Shown here: in pieces, positions 27,455-37,905 of the stretch
How positions within the stretch are numbered: position 1 is the first letter of the stretch
How the letters are laid out: the number at the start of each line of letters is the position of its first letter
Source of the DNA: Phycisphaeraceae bacterium
GTDB taxonomy: Bacteria > Planctomycetota > Phycisphaerae > Phycisphaerales > UBA1924
DNA: 64,000 bases
Direction of reading: 5' to 3'
Assembly: GCA_020639215.1 (NCBI GenBank)
Contig: JACKHA010000001.1
Span: 62,001-126,000, forward strand
Made by a program: the position numbers and the translations under genes
Notes under the pieces: generated by a model
Seen by the model: the letters and a program-made list of their open reading frames with translations, nothing else
Told to the model about the DNA's origin: nothing
The model's database searches: none

Positions 27455-27969
27455 CCGACTCCTGGGACGCCAACCCCGACGACCCGACCCCCGGCCGCCT
27501 GTCCGACAGCGAGCGGGCCACGCGCCTGAGACTGGACGCCGTGCTCGTCGTGGGCGTGATGGCCACGTTCGGCATCGCCCTGTGGCTGCGGGCCGGGTGG
27601 TTCATCCCGATCGGCGTCGTCGGGTGGTTCGCGGGCGTGGTGCTTGCGGGCCATCGGCTCGGTCGGCGGAGCCGGCGCGAGGTCGAGGCCCAGGGCTTCA
27701 AGGTGTGCCTGAAGTGCCGGTACGGGCTGGTGGAGCAGAAAGGAGACGCGCACGCGGCCGCGCCCTGGCTCTGCCCCGAGTGCGGCGAGCGCTACGACGC
27801 GGAGGCGCTGGAGCGGAGTTGGAAGTGGACGTACTCCTGGCTGTTCATCGCGCCCGAACGGAGGCGACCGGCGAGCCCAGGCGGACCAAATGGGATCCAA
27901 ACGCCAACAGAGGAGGCAGACGACCCGCCAAAACAAGGGGGGGAAATGGCTGACCAAGCCTCCGAGTAG
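27451..27969 (+). CDS. Membrane protein with zinc-ribbon motif
   Basis: A 172-residue protein of unknown function coupled to miaA by an ATGA overlap. An acidic N-terminus precedes two close hydrophobic segments at about 28-66 (AVLVVGVMATFGIALWLRA and WFIPIGVVGWFAGVVLAG). Then a basic turn leads to a ribbon with CLKC and CPEC pairs about 25 residues apart (VCLKCRYGLV, WLCPECGERYD). The tail is hydrophilic. The ribbon resembles small planctomycete membrane proteins annotated only as hypothetical. Zinc binding is likely; a partner or substrate cannot be named. Confidence 0.75.
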   Translation: MTDSWDANPDDPTPGRLSDSERATRLRLDAVLVVGVMATFGIALWLRAGWFIPIGVVGWFAGVVLAGHRLGRRSRREVEAQGFKVCLKCRYGLVEQKGDAHAAAPWLCPECGERYDAEALERSWKWTYSWLFIAPERRRPASPGGPNGIQTPTEEADDPPKQGGEMADQASE

Positions 27970-28106
27970 CCCGGTCGAATAGCCGAGCCAACCCGAATGT
28001 TACCCGATCGGACTTGACAACCGGGTGGCAGCCGCCATTGGCTCCGCCTGTCGGTCCCGGGGGCAACCCGCCGATACCGGGGCGGAACAAGGCACGGAAT
28101 CCCCGC

Positions 28107-31034
28107 ATGGCGCGCAAGGTGGCGAAGAAGACGAGCAAGAAGACGGCCCGGAAATCGAGCGGCCCCGGCGCGAGCGACGACGCCGGGGGCGTGGCCGTCG
28201 CCGAGCGGAAGCCCGGCACGCGGGCCGGCGCAAAAGGCGGCGGTCGCGGACGCCGCGGGCCCGGCTCGGGGCTGGGATACAAGGCCGGGGCCGCGTCCGG
28301 CAAGGACCTGGTCATCGTCGAGTCGCCCTCGAAGGCCAAGACCATCAACAAGTACCTCGGGGCGGACAAGTACGTCGTGCTCGCCAGCGTCGGGCACATC
28401 CGCGACCTGCCCAGCAAGGCCCCCAAGGGCGACAAGAGCCCGGTCCCCGGCGTCGACCTGGGCACCGAGCGCAACCGGCGCTTCACCCCGACCTACCAGG
28501 TCATGGAGGGCAAGGAGAACGTCCTCAAGGACCTCAAGCGGGCGGCCAAGGACTCGCTGTCGTCCGGCGGCACCGTCTGGTTCGCGACCGACCTTGATCG
28601 CGAGGGCGAGGCCATCGCGTGGCACCTGGCCCAGGAACTGGGGATCACGCCGGCCCAGGCGCGGCGGGTGATGTTCGCCGCGATCACCAAGCAGGAGATC
28701 CAGCGGGCCTTCGGCAACCCGCACCCGATCGACGAGGACAAGGTCAACGCCCAGCAGGCCCGGCGGATCCTGGACCGGATCGTGGGGTACCAGGTCTCGC
28801 CGCTGCTGTGGAAGAAGGTGGCGCGGGGGCTGTCGGCCGGGCGGGTGCAGAGCGTGGCCGTGCGGTTGGTCGTCGAACGCGAGCGCGAGATCCGGGCCTT
28901 CGTGCCCGATGAGGAGTGGTCGATCGAGGCCCTGTTCGCCCTGTCCGCGGGCGAGGCGGCCAAACTCGGCCCGGGCTGGGTGGCGTTCCTGGGCGCCCGC
29001 GACGACAAGGGCAACCCGCCGACGCGCAAGAGCCAGACGCAGTGGGTCTCGGAGCACAAGGCGATCCGGGCCGAACTGATTGAGGTCGACGGGCGGAAGT
29101 TCGAGCCGCGGATCGGCGTCGATGCGATCATCGGCCCGGCGGACGACGTGTCGCTCGAGGGCGTGAAGGGCAGGCTGGCCAAGGCGGACGGGGCGTTCGG
29201 CGACGCCGGGTCGTACGACCTGACGCCCGAGGTCGGCTCGGTTGCGGCCCGCTGCGGGATGGTGGACATCAAAACCACCGCGGCGCGCGACGAGACCGGG
29301 CGCGGCCCGGCCCGGTGGAAGCGCACCATCACCGGTCGGATGGACCCCGCGACGCCGTACCGCGTGCGGTCGATCGAGACGAAGCGGTCCACGGTGCGTC
29401 CCCCGCCGCCGTTCATCACCAGCACGCTGCAGCAGGCCGCGTCGAGCAGGCTGGGGTTCAACGCCCAGCGTGCGATGCGGGCGGCCCAGCAGTTGTACGA
29501 GGGCGTGGACATCCCGGGCGAGGGGCCGGTCGGCCTGATCACCTACATGCGGACGGACTCGACGCACATCTCGGGCGAGGCGCTCGGGATGGCCCGCGAC
29601 TTCGTCCAGAACGAGTACGGCCAGCGGTACCTGCCCGAGAAGCCCAACTTCTTCACCAGTTCGAACAAGGACGCCCAGGAGGCCCACGAGGCGATCCGCC
29701 CGACGAGCCTGGCCTACCCCCCAAGCCGCGTGCGCAGCGCGCTGAGCGGCGACCAGTTCCGCCTGTACCAGATCATCTGGGAGCGGTTCGTGGCGTGCCA
29801 GATGGTTCCGGCGGAGTGGGACGCGACGACGGTGTTGATTGAAGGGGGAAGCGAGACAGCGAAGCAGCGAGGCAGCGAGACAGGGGGGACAGGATCGCTG
29901 GTGTTCAAGGCGACGGGGCGGGTGCTGGCGTTCGACGGGTTCTACAAGGTTTCCGGCGTGCCGACGGGCGGGGACACGCCAACGCTGCCGGCGATCGAGC
30001 AGGGGCGCCCGCTGTCGCCGTTCGCGGGCGACGTGGAGCAGCGGTTCACCAGCCCGCCGAGCCGGTACTCGGAGGCCTCGCTCATCAAGATGCTCGAGAG
30101 CGAGGGCATTGGTCGCCCGTCCACGTACGCCTCGATCATCCAGACGATCCAGGACCGCAAGTACGTCGAGCAGCGGGACACCCGCGCCTTCCACGCGACC
30201 GACCTGGGCGAGGTCGTGACGCTCAAACTCATCGAGGCCTTCCCCGGCATCATGGACGTGGGCTACACCCGCGAGATGGAGACCCAGCTCGACAAGGTCG
30301 AGGAGGACCACCTCGACTGGATCGAGATGCTCCGGCGCTTCTACGCCCCGTTCAAGGAGAGCCTCGAGGCCGCCGAGGAGAACCTCAAGCACGCCAAGGC
30401 CGAGATCACGCCCGCGCCCGAGCAGTACAAGTGCCCGGAGTGCGGCGGGGGCATGGCGTACCGCTTCGGGAAGAACGGGCGATTCATGTCGTGCGCCCGC
30501 TTCCCGGACTGCAAGTACGCCTGCCCGGTCGACCGCGAGGGGCGCCCCGTCACCGCGGAGTTCGTCGATGTGGCCTGCCCGGAGTGCGCCGGCGTGATGA
30601 CGCGACGCACCGGGCGCTTCGGCGTGTTCCTGGGCTGCGCGCGGTACAACGACAAGGAGCAGCCCTGCTCGGGCATCCTGAACATCGACAAGAAGGGGCA
30701 CGTGACGGCCCCGTCGCAGCCCCCGCTCGAGACCGACCTGGAGTGCGAGAAGTGCGGTCGCCTCCTGAACCTGCGCAACGGCATCCGCGGGCCGTGGCTC
30801 GGGTGCAGCGGGTTCCCCAAGTGCCGCGGTCGCGGCAAGTGGGCCGAACAACCGGACGAGAAGAAGAAGGCGCTCGAGTCGGCCTTGGCGCGCCACGAGA
30901 AAGCCCACCCAATCCCGATCATCAAGACCTTCACCGATGGCAAGGCGCTGACGGACGCCAAGGGCAAGCCGGCGAGCGATGCGCCGCCCGTGGAGGGGTT
31001 GGTGCTGGACGGGGATCCGAGGAAGGGTGACTGA
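28107..31034 (+). CDS. topA: DNA topoisomerase I
   Basis: A 975-residue type IA topoisomerase that relaxes negative supercoils. A Lys/Ala-rich tail of about 70 residues (ARKVAKKTSKKTARK) precedes the Toprim domain with VIVESPSKAKTINKYLG and the acidic ATDLDREGEAIAWHL. The active-site Tyr is near residue 480 in ITYMRTDSTHIS. The C-terminus has three Cys4 zinc ribbons (from CPECGGGMAYRFGKNGRF, CPECAGVMTRRTGRFGVF and CEKCGRLLNLRNG). Start 28107 is chosen so that the basic tail is complete; no strong ribosome site is seen. A low-complexity insertion occupies residues of about 579-598 (see the repeat feature). TTGACA at 28014-28019 may be a -35 without a good -10. Confidence 0.95.
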   Translation: MARKVAKKTSKKTARKSSGPGASDDAGGVAVAERKPGTRAGAKGGGRGRRGPGSGLGYKAGAASGKDLVIVESPSKAKTINKYLGADKYVVLASVGHIRDLPSKAPKGDKSPVPGVDLGTERNRRFTPTYQVMEGKENVLKDLKRAAKDSLSSGGTVWFATDLDREGEAIAWHLAQELGITPAQARRVMFAAITKQEIQRAFGNPHPIDEDKVNAQQARRILDRIVGYQVSPLLWKKVARGLSAGRVQSVAVRLVVEREREIRAFVPDEEWSIEALFALSAGEAAKLGPGWVAFLGARDDKGNPPTRKSQTQWVSEHKAIRAELIEVDGRKFEPRIGVDAIIGPADDVSLEGVKGRLAKADGAFGDAGSYDLTPEVGSVAARCGMVDIKTTAARDETGRGPARWKRTITGRMDPATPYRVRSIETKRSTVRPPPPFITSTLQQAASSRLGFNAQRAMRAAQQLYEGVDIPGEGPVGLITYMRTDSTHISGEALGMARDFVQNEYGQRYLPEKPNFFTSSNKDAQEAHEAIRPTSLAYPPSRVRSALSGDQFRLYQIIWERFVACQMVPAEWDATTVLIEGGSETAKQRGSETGGTGSLVFKATGRVLAFDGFYKVSGVPTGGDTPTLPAIEQGRPLSPFAGDVEQRFTSPPSRYSEASLIKMLESEGIGRPSTYASIIQTIQDRKYVEQRDTRAFHATDLGEVVTLKLIEAFPGIMDVGYTREMETQLDKVEEDHLDWIEMLRRFYAPFKESLEAAEENLKHAKAEITPAPEQYKCPECGGGMAYRFGKNGRFMSCARFPDCKYACPVDREGRPVTAEFVDVACPECAGVMTRRTGRFGVFLGCARYNDKEQPCSGILNIDKKGHVTAPSQPPLETDLECEKCGRLLNLRNGIRGPWLGCSGFPKCRGRGKWAEQPDEKKKALESALARHEKAHPIPIIKTFTDGKALTDAKGKPASDAPPVEGLVLDGDPRKGD
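29839..29893. repeat. Low-complexity repeat insertion within topA
   Basis: A run of AGCGAGACAGCGAAGCAGCG type repeats lies in frame inside topA and encodes EGGSETAKQRGSETGGTG. It falls between TTVLI and SLVFKATGRV, two strands that are adjacent in other type IA enzymes. The purine-rich composition and A-rich codons differ sharply from the flanks. It looks like a short repeat element captured as coding sequence. Confidence 0.7.
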
Positions 31035-31071
31035 GCGGACGCTCCGTCGCCCGCGTGTGGATCACCGGTCC

Positions 31072-31470
31072 ATGCTCGACGAGGACGACATCATCACCCA
31101 CGCCGCCCTCCGCCTCGACGGCTACGCCTGCCTCGAGCGCACCGGGTTCGACACGGACGCCGCCGGCCGGCGCTGCCTCGCCGCGCGGGAGTGCGACCTG
31201 GCGACGCTCGAGGCGATGATGGTGCTGTTCACGCTCCAGCGGTGGCTGTTCAAGTGGGGCGGCGAGATGCTGCAGCGGACGCACCCGGACTGGTGGCTGT
31301 GCCGCGAGTGCTTCCTCCGCACGGCCCGCGAGCCGACGCCGCCCGAGCACGCCGATGCCCGGTACATCGAACCGTGGAACGAGCGGTTCGTGCCGCGCCT
31401 GGACGAGGCGATCGGCATCGTCGCGTCGGCGCACGAAGCGACGGCGTACCTGTGGCCGCCGGAGCGCTGA
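31072..31470 (+). CDS. Small protein of unknown function
   Basis: A 132-residue protein starting MLDEDDIITHAALRLDGYAC. It is rich in Trp, Arg and Glu, with Cys residues in GYACLERTGF and WWLCRECFLRTAR that could form a small metal site. It contains the helical stretches LEAMMVLFTLQRWLFKWGGE and RLDEAIGIVASAHEATAY. I recognise no family, and no signal or membrane helix is evident. It starts 38 nt after topA on the same strand and is probably co-transcribed with it. Confidence 0.65.
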   Translation: MLDEDDIITHAALRLDGYACLERTGFDTDAAGRRCLAARECDLATLEAMMVLFTLQRWLFKWGGEMLQRTHPDWWLCRECFLRTAREPTPPEHADARYIEPWNERFVPRLDEAIGIVASAHEATAYLWPPER

Positions 31471-31487
31471 CCAGGCCCGCGTGCCGG

Positions 31488-31493
31488 TAGACT
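31488..31493 (+). promoter_or_regulatory. -10-like TAGACT six bases before the fucosidase start
   Basis: TAGACT, then CGTTCC, then the ATG at 31500, preceded by GTGCCGG as in the tRNA-Val promoter-like motif. There is no ribosome site, consistent with a leaderless message. Confidence 0.45.
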
Positions 31494-31499
31494 CGTTCC

Positions 31500-33623
31500 A
31501 TGCGAGCCCGATCCCACATCGCCGCGGCTGCCCTGCTGGCCCTCGGCGTCCTCGTTGCCGCGGCCTCGGCCCAGCCAGCCGCCGATCCTTTCGCCGAAAC
31601 TCCCGCGCAGCACGACGCCCGCATGGCCTGGTGGCGCGACGCCCGCTTCGGCATGTTCATCCACTGGGGTCTGTACGCCATCCCCGCCGGGCGCTGGGGC
31701 GACTCGACCGATCACGCCGAGTGGATCCGCACCACCGCCCAGATCCCGGTGGACGAGTACGACGCCCTGCTCGAACGCTTCAACCCCGTGAACTTCGACG
31801 CCGCGGCCTGGGCCCGCACCGCGCGCGAGGCGGGCATGCGCTACATCGTCATCACCGCCAAGCACCACGACGGGTTCTGCCTGTTCGACTCGGCCCACAC
31901 CGACTTCGACGTGATGTCCACGCCGTTCGGACGCGACATCATCCGGGAACTGGCCGACGCGGCCCGGGCCGAGGGGCTCCAGATCGGCTTCTACTACTCG
32001 ATCATGGACTGGCACCACCCGGACTACCTGCCCCGACGCGGCTGGGAAGAGGCCGACCGCCCCGCCGGCGACGCCGACTTCGAGCGGTACGAGGACTACC
32101 TGCACGCCCAGGTCACGGAACTGCTCACGAACTACGGCCCGATCGGCGTGATGTGGTTCGACGGCGAGTGGGAGTCGACGTGGAGCGAAGCGCGCGGGCG
32201 CGACCTGTACGCCCTGTGCCGTCGCCTGCAGCCGGACGTAATCGTGAACAACCGCGTCGGGGCCGGGCGCGAGGGGATGGCGGGGCTGACGCGCCAGGGC
32301 GCGTTCGCGGGCGACTTCGGCACGCCCGAGCAGGAGGTGCCCGCGACCGGCATCCCCGGCGTGGACTGGGAATCGTGCATGACCATGAACGACCACTGGG
32401 GCTACAACGCCTTCGACACCCGGTGGAAGTCGCCTACGACGCTGATCCGCACGCTGGTGGATATCGCGAGCAAGGGGGGGAACTTTCTGTTGAATGTTGG
32501 GCCGCGGGCGGATGGGACCTTTCCGCCGGAGGCGGTGGATCGGTTGAGGGAGATGGGGAGGTGGATGGGCCAGAACGGCTCGGGCATCAGCGAAACTCAA
32601 GCCGGGCCGTTTGGAACGCTGCCGTGGGGGCGAACGACGCTGTCACAGTTCGGCGATGACCGCTACACACTCCTGTTCCTGCATGTCTTCAATCGACCCG
32701 ACGATGGCCGACTGGTGCTGCCAGGAGTCGCGACCGATCCGGAGTTCGGACGCCTGTTCAGCGCCAACGGACCCATCGAATCGGCAGAACTCGACTACCG
32801 GCGAGAAGGCGCGAACGGAGTGATCAGTGGACTCTCTCAACTTCCACTGAACAGTCATTGCTCGGTCATCCTCGTCGCATTTCCACGCGGCATCGATGTC
32901 TACGCCGCACCCACCGTCTCGGCCCCGACCTCCGAGTTCACCGACACCCTCACCATCACCCTCGCCCACGACCGCGGCACGCCCGAGTCGCCGCTGGCCC
33001 TCCGCTACACCCTCGACGCCACCGACCCCTCCCCCACCTCCCCCGCCTACGACGGCCCGCTCGTGCTGCACGAGTCCGCCACCGTCCGCGTCCAGGCCTA
33101 TCGCGGCGACACGCCCCTGTCCCCCATCGCCGAGCGCCGCTTCGAGCGCGTCGAGCCGATCGCCGCGGTGCGGCTCGAGTCGCCGCGCCTTGGATACCTC
33201 CGGCGCGAGCACTACGAGGGCACCTGGGACCGCCTGCCGCGCTTCGATGCCCTCACCCCCGTCCGCACCGACGAGTCCCGCGGCGTCACGCTGGAGGGGC
33301 GGACGCGCGACGAGTACATCGCCCAGCGCCTCACGGGCTACCTCTACGTCCGGGCCGCGGGCGTGTACCGCTTCGGGCTGGCTTCCGACGACGGCTCGCG
33401 CCTGACCATCGCCGGGCGCACCGTGGTGGACAACGACGGACTGCACGTCACCGAGGAGCGCACCGGCACCATCGCCCTGGGCGAGGGCTGGCACCCGATC
33501 ATGATCGAGTACTTCAACCGCGCCGGCGGCTACAGCCTCACCCTCCGGGGCGAGGTCGTGGGGCGGGACATGATCGAGATCCCGGGGCGCGCGTTCGCGG
33601 TCGAGTCCGAAAGGGAGCCCTGA
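31500..33623 (+). CDS. Exported GH29 alpha-L-fucosidase with PA14 domain
   Basis: A 707-residue secreted enzyme releasing alpha-L-fucose from glycans. A signal peptide (IAAAALLALGVLVAAASA) precedes the GH29 domain at about 30-360, with WWRDARFGMFIHWGLYAIPA, ARYIVITAKHHDGFCLFDS-type motifs (here MRYIVITAKHHDGF), FYYSIMDWHHPDY and the nucleophile region IGVMWFDGEWE (Asp). The tail has a beta domain, then an FN3/chitobiase-like segment (LRYTLDATDPSPTSPAYDG) and a PA14 domain (YLYVRAAGVYRFGLASDDGS to YFNRAGGYSLTL), probably for glycan binding. Part of the gene (about 32460-32890) has lower GC than the rest. It fits a bacterium that degrades algal or animal fucosylated polysaccharide. Confidence 0.92.
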   Translation: MRARSHIAAAALLALGVLVAAASAQPAADPFAETPAQHDARMAWWRDARFGMFIHWGLYAIPAGRWGDSTDHAEWIRTTAQIPVDEYDALLERFNPVNFDAAAWARTAREAGMRYIVITAKHHDGFCLFDSAHTDFDVMSTPFGRDIIRELADAARAEGLQIGFYYSIMDWHHPDYLPRRGWEEADRPAGDADFERYEDYLHAQVTELLTNYGPIGVMWFDGEWESTWSEARGRDLYALCRRLQPDVIVNNRVGAGREGMAGLTRQGAFAGDFGTPEQEVPATGIPGVDWESCMTMNDHWGYNAFDTRWKSPTTLIRTLVDIASKGGNFLLNVGPRADGTFPPEAVDRLREMGRWMGQNGSGISETQAGPFGTLPWGRTTLSQFGDDRYTLLFLHVFNRPDDGRLVLPGVATDPEFGRLFSANGPIESAELDYRREGANGVISGLSQLPLNSHCSVILVAFPRGIDVYAAPTVSAPTSEFTDTLTITLAHDRGTPESPLALRYTLDATDPSPTSPAYDGPLVLHESATVRVQAYRGDTPLSPIAERRFERVEPIAAVRLESPRLGYLRREHYEGTWDRLPRFDALTPVRTDESRGVTLEGRTRDEYIAQRLTGYLYVRAAGVYRFGLASDDGSRLTIAGRTVVDNDGLHVTEERTGTIALGEGWHPIMIEYFNRAGGYSLTLRGEVVGRDMIEIPGRAFAVESEREP

Positions 33624-33640
33624 GGGCAAGCCCAGGAACC

Positions 33641-33722
33641 GAGCCCGACGCGCGAGCGTCGCGGTCGGTCCTCGCTTGGCTGGTGGGGTGGGGAGAGACC
33701 ACGACGCTCGCGCGTCGGGCTC
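33641..33722. repeat. Perfect 21-bp inverted repeat
   Basis: GAGCCCGACGCGCGAGCGTC followed by G (33641-33661) is the exact reverse complement of 33702-33722, with a 40-nt spacer. It lies 18 nt past the fucosidase stop. The arms encode PDARAS-like peptides in some frames, a pattern I recall from repeat families in planctomycete genomes. It could also stop transcription. Confidence 0.8.
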
Positions 33723-33858
33723 CGCTTCGGCATTGCGGCCCCGGAACACCCGCGTCGCCTCGGGTGTAGAAGAAGGGTGATCGCCTGTCAGGGCCAACGC
33801 CCCGCGGGCGGTCTTGGATCAGACCCGCGGTACGCACCGGGCTGCGCCGACCGAACCG

Positions 33859-33881
33859 CCCCCTGACACCCGTTCAGGGGG
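33859..33881. other. 8-bp hairpin upstream of the glycine-zipper gene
   Basis: CCCCCTGA pairs perfectly with TCAGGGGG around a 7-nt loop. It lies 48 nt before the ATG at 33929, so it could be a leader structure or a factor-binding palindrome. The rest of 33723-33928 shows no gene. Confidence 0.4.
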
Positions 33882-33928
33882 CCCCGCGTCGCCGGCCGGG
33901 CCAACGCCCGAGAACCTGGAGGCAGCCA

Positions 33929-34282
33929 ATGAGGATCACAAGCACCAACACCATCGCGAACCGGACCACCCGCACCGCCGCCCTGGCCCTGCTGGCCGCC
34001 GGCTCGCTCGCCCTGACCGGGTGCAACAACGCGGTCGAGGGCGGCGTCACGGGCGCGGCCCTGGGCTCGCTCGTGGGCATGGGCCTCGGTTCGCTCTCGG
34101 GCAACATGGGCGAGGGGGCCGCCGCCGGCGCCCTGATCGGCGGGCTCGGCGGCGCGGTCCTGGGCGACCAGAATCGTCGCCAGGACGAGTACCGCGGCTA
34201 CAACCGCGGCGGGGGCTATTACTACGAGCGGAACGACTACTACGAGCCGCGGTACCGCGGGCGCGAGCCGTATTGCCCGTGA
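33929..34282 (+). CDS. Glycine-zipper lipoprotein
   Basis: A 117-residue lipoprotein. The signal sequence TAALALLAAGSLALTGC ends in a lipobox. The mature part has a glycine-zipper membrane-associating region (GGVTGAALGSLVGMGLGSLS and GEGAAAGALIGGLGGAVLG), followed by an Arg/Tyr/Gly-rich tail (YNRGGGYYYERNDYYEPRYR). Similar proteins are outer-membrane structural or stress lipoproteins (YMGG/Rickettsia 17-kDa-like). GGAGGCAGCC upstream of the ATG is a good ribosome site. Its 3' side is a palindromic element. Confidence 0.85.
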   Translation: MRITSTNTIANRTTRTAALALLAAGSLALTGCNNAVEGGVTGAALGSLVGMGLGSLSGNMGEGAAAGALIGGLGGAVLGDQNRRQDEYRGYNRGGGYYYERNDYYEPRYRGREPYCP

Positions 34283-34320
34283 GGTTCGTCAGGCCCCGAG
34301 TCGTTCAACGATCAATCACC

Positions 34321-34447
34321 GACGCGCAGACGCCGGACCTGAGGCTCCGCGAAGGTCCGGGTCGAAGCACCTTGGGTAGCGACACCCACCGTTGTTCGAC
34401 CCGGCCCTTCGTCGCAGAGCCTCCTCAGGACCGGCGTCCGTCGCGTC
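34321..34447. repeat. Long imperfect inverted repeat
   Basis: The left half from 34321 (GACGCGCAGACGCCGGACCT onward, to about 34366) matches the reverse complement of about 34394-34447 with a few mismatches and small gaps. Matching blocks are ACGCCGG, CCTGAGG, CTCCGCG and CCGGGTCGAA. The centre has a small TGGGT/ACCCA palindrome at 34373-34387. It fills the space between the glycine-zipper gene and ftsH and has no coding character. Confidence 0.75.
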
Positions 34448-34511
34448 CTCAAGTGCGTGGATCCCAAACGGACCCGCCATATTGAACCGGGTGCGCCGGT
34501 CCCGCGCGCTC

Positions 34512-34517
34512 TATAGT
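34512..34517 (+). promoter_or_regulatory. -10-like TATAGT upstream of ftsH
   Basis: TATAGT preceded by GCGCGCTC and followed by GGTCCG. A transcript would begin near 34524, leaving a leader of about 65 nt to the start chosen for ftsH. TTGAAC at 34482-34487 is too far upstream (24 nt) to be its -35. Confidence 0.4.
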
Positions 34518-34588
34518 GGTCCGTTCGGGAACGCTTTGGAATGAATCCGAGGTCGTGTTGGTCCGAACGAGTGATGGTGGATCGATCG

Positions 34589-36787
<2,199 letters not shown>

Positions 36788-36819
36788 GCCTCGCTCGAAC
36801 GACGACACACGCCCGATGT

Positions 36820-36909
36820 GTGGCATGCTTGCTGCTCTGAGCAAGCATGCGGTGGATCAAACGCCACCGCTCCACGAGACATGCTTGTGCCGAGCCACAA
36901 GCATGCCAC
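36820..36909. repeat. Nested palindromic element with cloverleaf-like folding
   Basis: Outer arms GTGGCATGCTTG (36820-36831) and CAAGCATGCCAC (36898-36909) are perfect reverse complements. Inside are GCAAGCATGC (36841-36850), GGTGG...CCACC around 36851-36868 and ACATGCTTGTG (36880-36890). These can form three hairpins within an outer stem. The translation WHACCSEQA/HKHAT recalls another repeat family. It lies 33 nt after the ftsH stop. Confidence 0.75.
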
Positions 36910-36938
36910 GCTCTCGGCTCGCCACGGCGCTGCCTCAC

Positions 36939-36944
36939 TACCCT
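36939..36944 (+). promoter_or_regulatory. -10-like TACCCT five bases before the methyltransferase start
   Basis: TACCCT, then CCCCC, then the ATG at 36950. There is no ribosome site; this may be a leaderless promoter. Confidence 0.35.
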
Positions 36945-36949
36945 CCCCC

Positions 36950-37714
36950 ATGCCCACCCCTGCCCCGTCCTTCTGGTCCGACATGGGCGGCACGCTCTTC
37001 CCCGCCGAGCGCGTCGCCGCCGCCGCCGGCGAGGTGGACGATCTGGCCGCCCTGCTGGGCATCGACGCTCCGCTGGACATCCTGGACATGCCCTGCGGCG
37101 TCGGACGCCACAGCGTCGAGTGGGCCAGGCGCGGGCACCGCGTCACCGGGGTCGACCTGACCGCCGCGTACATCGACCGGGCCAGGGCCCACGCGGACAA
37201 GGCCGGCGTCGCCGATCGCGTCCGCTGGCAGGTCGGCGACATGCAGGCGTTTCGGGGCGGGGCCTCGTTCGACCTGGTCACGAACCTGTGGACCTCCTTC
37301 GGCTACGGCCCCTCGCGCGACGACGACGCCCGCACCGCCCGCAACTTCTTCGACGCCCTCCGCCCCGGCGGACGCCTGGTCATGGACCTGGCCGGCAAGG
37401 AAGTCGTCGTCCGGCGCTTCCAGGCCCATCGCTGGCACCCGCGCGAGGACGGCGTGATCGTGCTCGAGCACGCCACGGTCCTGGGCGCCTGGGAACACGT
37501 CGAGCAGCGGTGGATCACGATCGTTCGAGAGGGCGACGCGGCCGCCACGGTGACCGACCGCTCGTTCGTCCTCCGCCTGTACTCGGCCCGCGAACTGCTG
37601 GACGTGCTGGAGCAGGCCGGGTTCGTCGATTGCACCGCCTACGGGTCGGCCACCGGCACGCCGTACGACAACCACGCCAAGCGGTTGGTGGTCGTGGCCC
37701 GCAAGCCAGGCTGA
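36950..37714 (+). CDS. Class I SAM-dependent methyltransferase
   Basis: A 254-residue cytoplasmic methyltransferase. Motif I is ILDMPCGVGRHSVEWARRGH followed by VTGVDLT, and later motifs are VRWQVGDMQAF, FDLVTNLWTSFGYG and LRPGGRLVMDLAG. The C-terminal half (WEHVEQRWITIVREGDAAAT) resembles small-molecule methyltransferases of the Methyltransf_11/25 type. The substrate is unknown. The start at 36950 removes an upstream extension that would be encoded by the palindromic element. It stands alone, ahead of the PadR operon. Confidence 0.85.
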   Translation: MPTPAPSFWSDMGGTLFPAERVAAAAGEVDDLAALLGIDAPLDILDMPCGVGRHSVEWARRGHRVTGVDLTAAYIDRARAHADKAGVADRVRWQVGDMQAFRGGASFDLVTNLWTSFGYGPSRDDDARTARNFFDALRPGGRLVMDLAGKEVVVRRFQAHRWHPREDGVIVLEHATVLGAWEHVEQRWITIVREGDAAATVTDRSFVLRLYSARELLDVLEQAGFVDCTAYGSATGTPYDNHAKRLVVVARKPG

Positions 37715-37840
37715 CCCCAGCACGCCACCACCGCCCGCCCACCCCACGCGCGCGAGCCGGGGCGTCCTGGGGGTCTGCGTTCCCAAGGATTCCACGCGGA
37801 AGCCGGGAACTTGGGCCACACCCCCGCGTATACCTTGTCA

Positions 37841-37853
37841 GACATAGTATGTC
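37841..37853 (+). promoter_or_regulatory. Palindromic operator candidate for the PadR gene
   Basis: GACATAGTATGTC is a perfect 13-bp palindrome 52 nt before the PadR start. It is flanked by TTGTCA on the left and AGCC on the right, giving two TGTCAG steps. The surrounding AT-rich island is where a promoter would be expected. PadR proteins commonly autoregulate through such palindromes. Confidence 0.5.
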
Positions 37854-37905
37854 AGCCGGAGCTACGCCCCGACACGGGTCAGCCCCGGCCACCCAGGAGG
37901 TCACC

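Noticed and set aside
29839..29893. Possible CRISPR-like or tandem array in topA
   Set aside because: The repeat units are under 20 nt, in frame and without spacers.
34482..34517. TTGAAC with TATAGT as a full promoter for ftsH
   Set aside because: The 24-nt spacer is too long for a sigma-70 promoter; only the -10 is kept.
36818..36949. N-terminal extension of the methyltransferase at 36950
   Set aside because: It is translated repeat (WHACCSEQA) rather than protein; the conserved domain starts after 36950.
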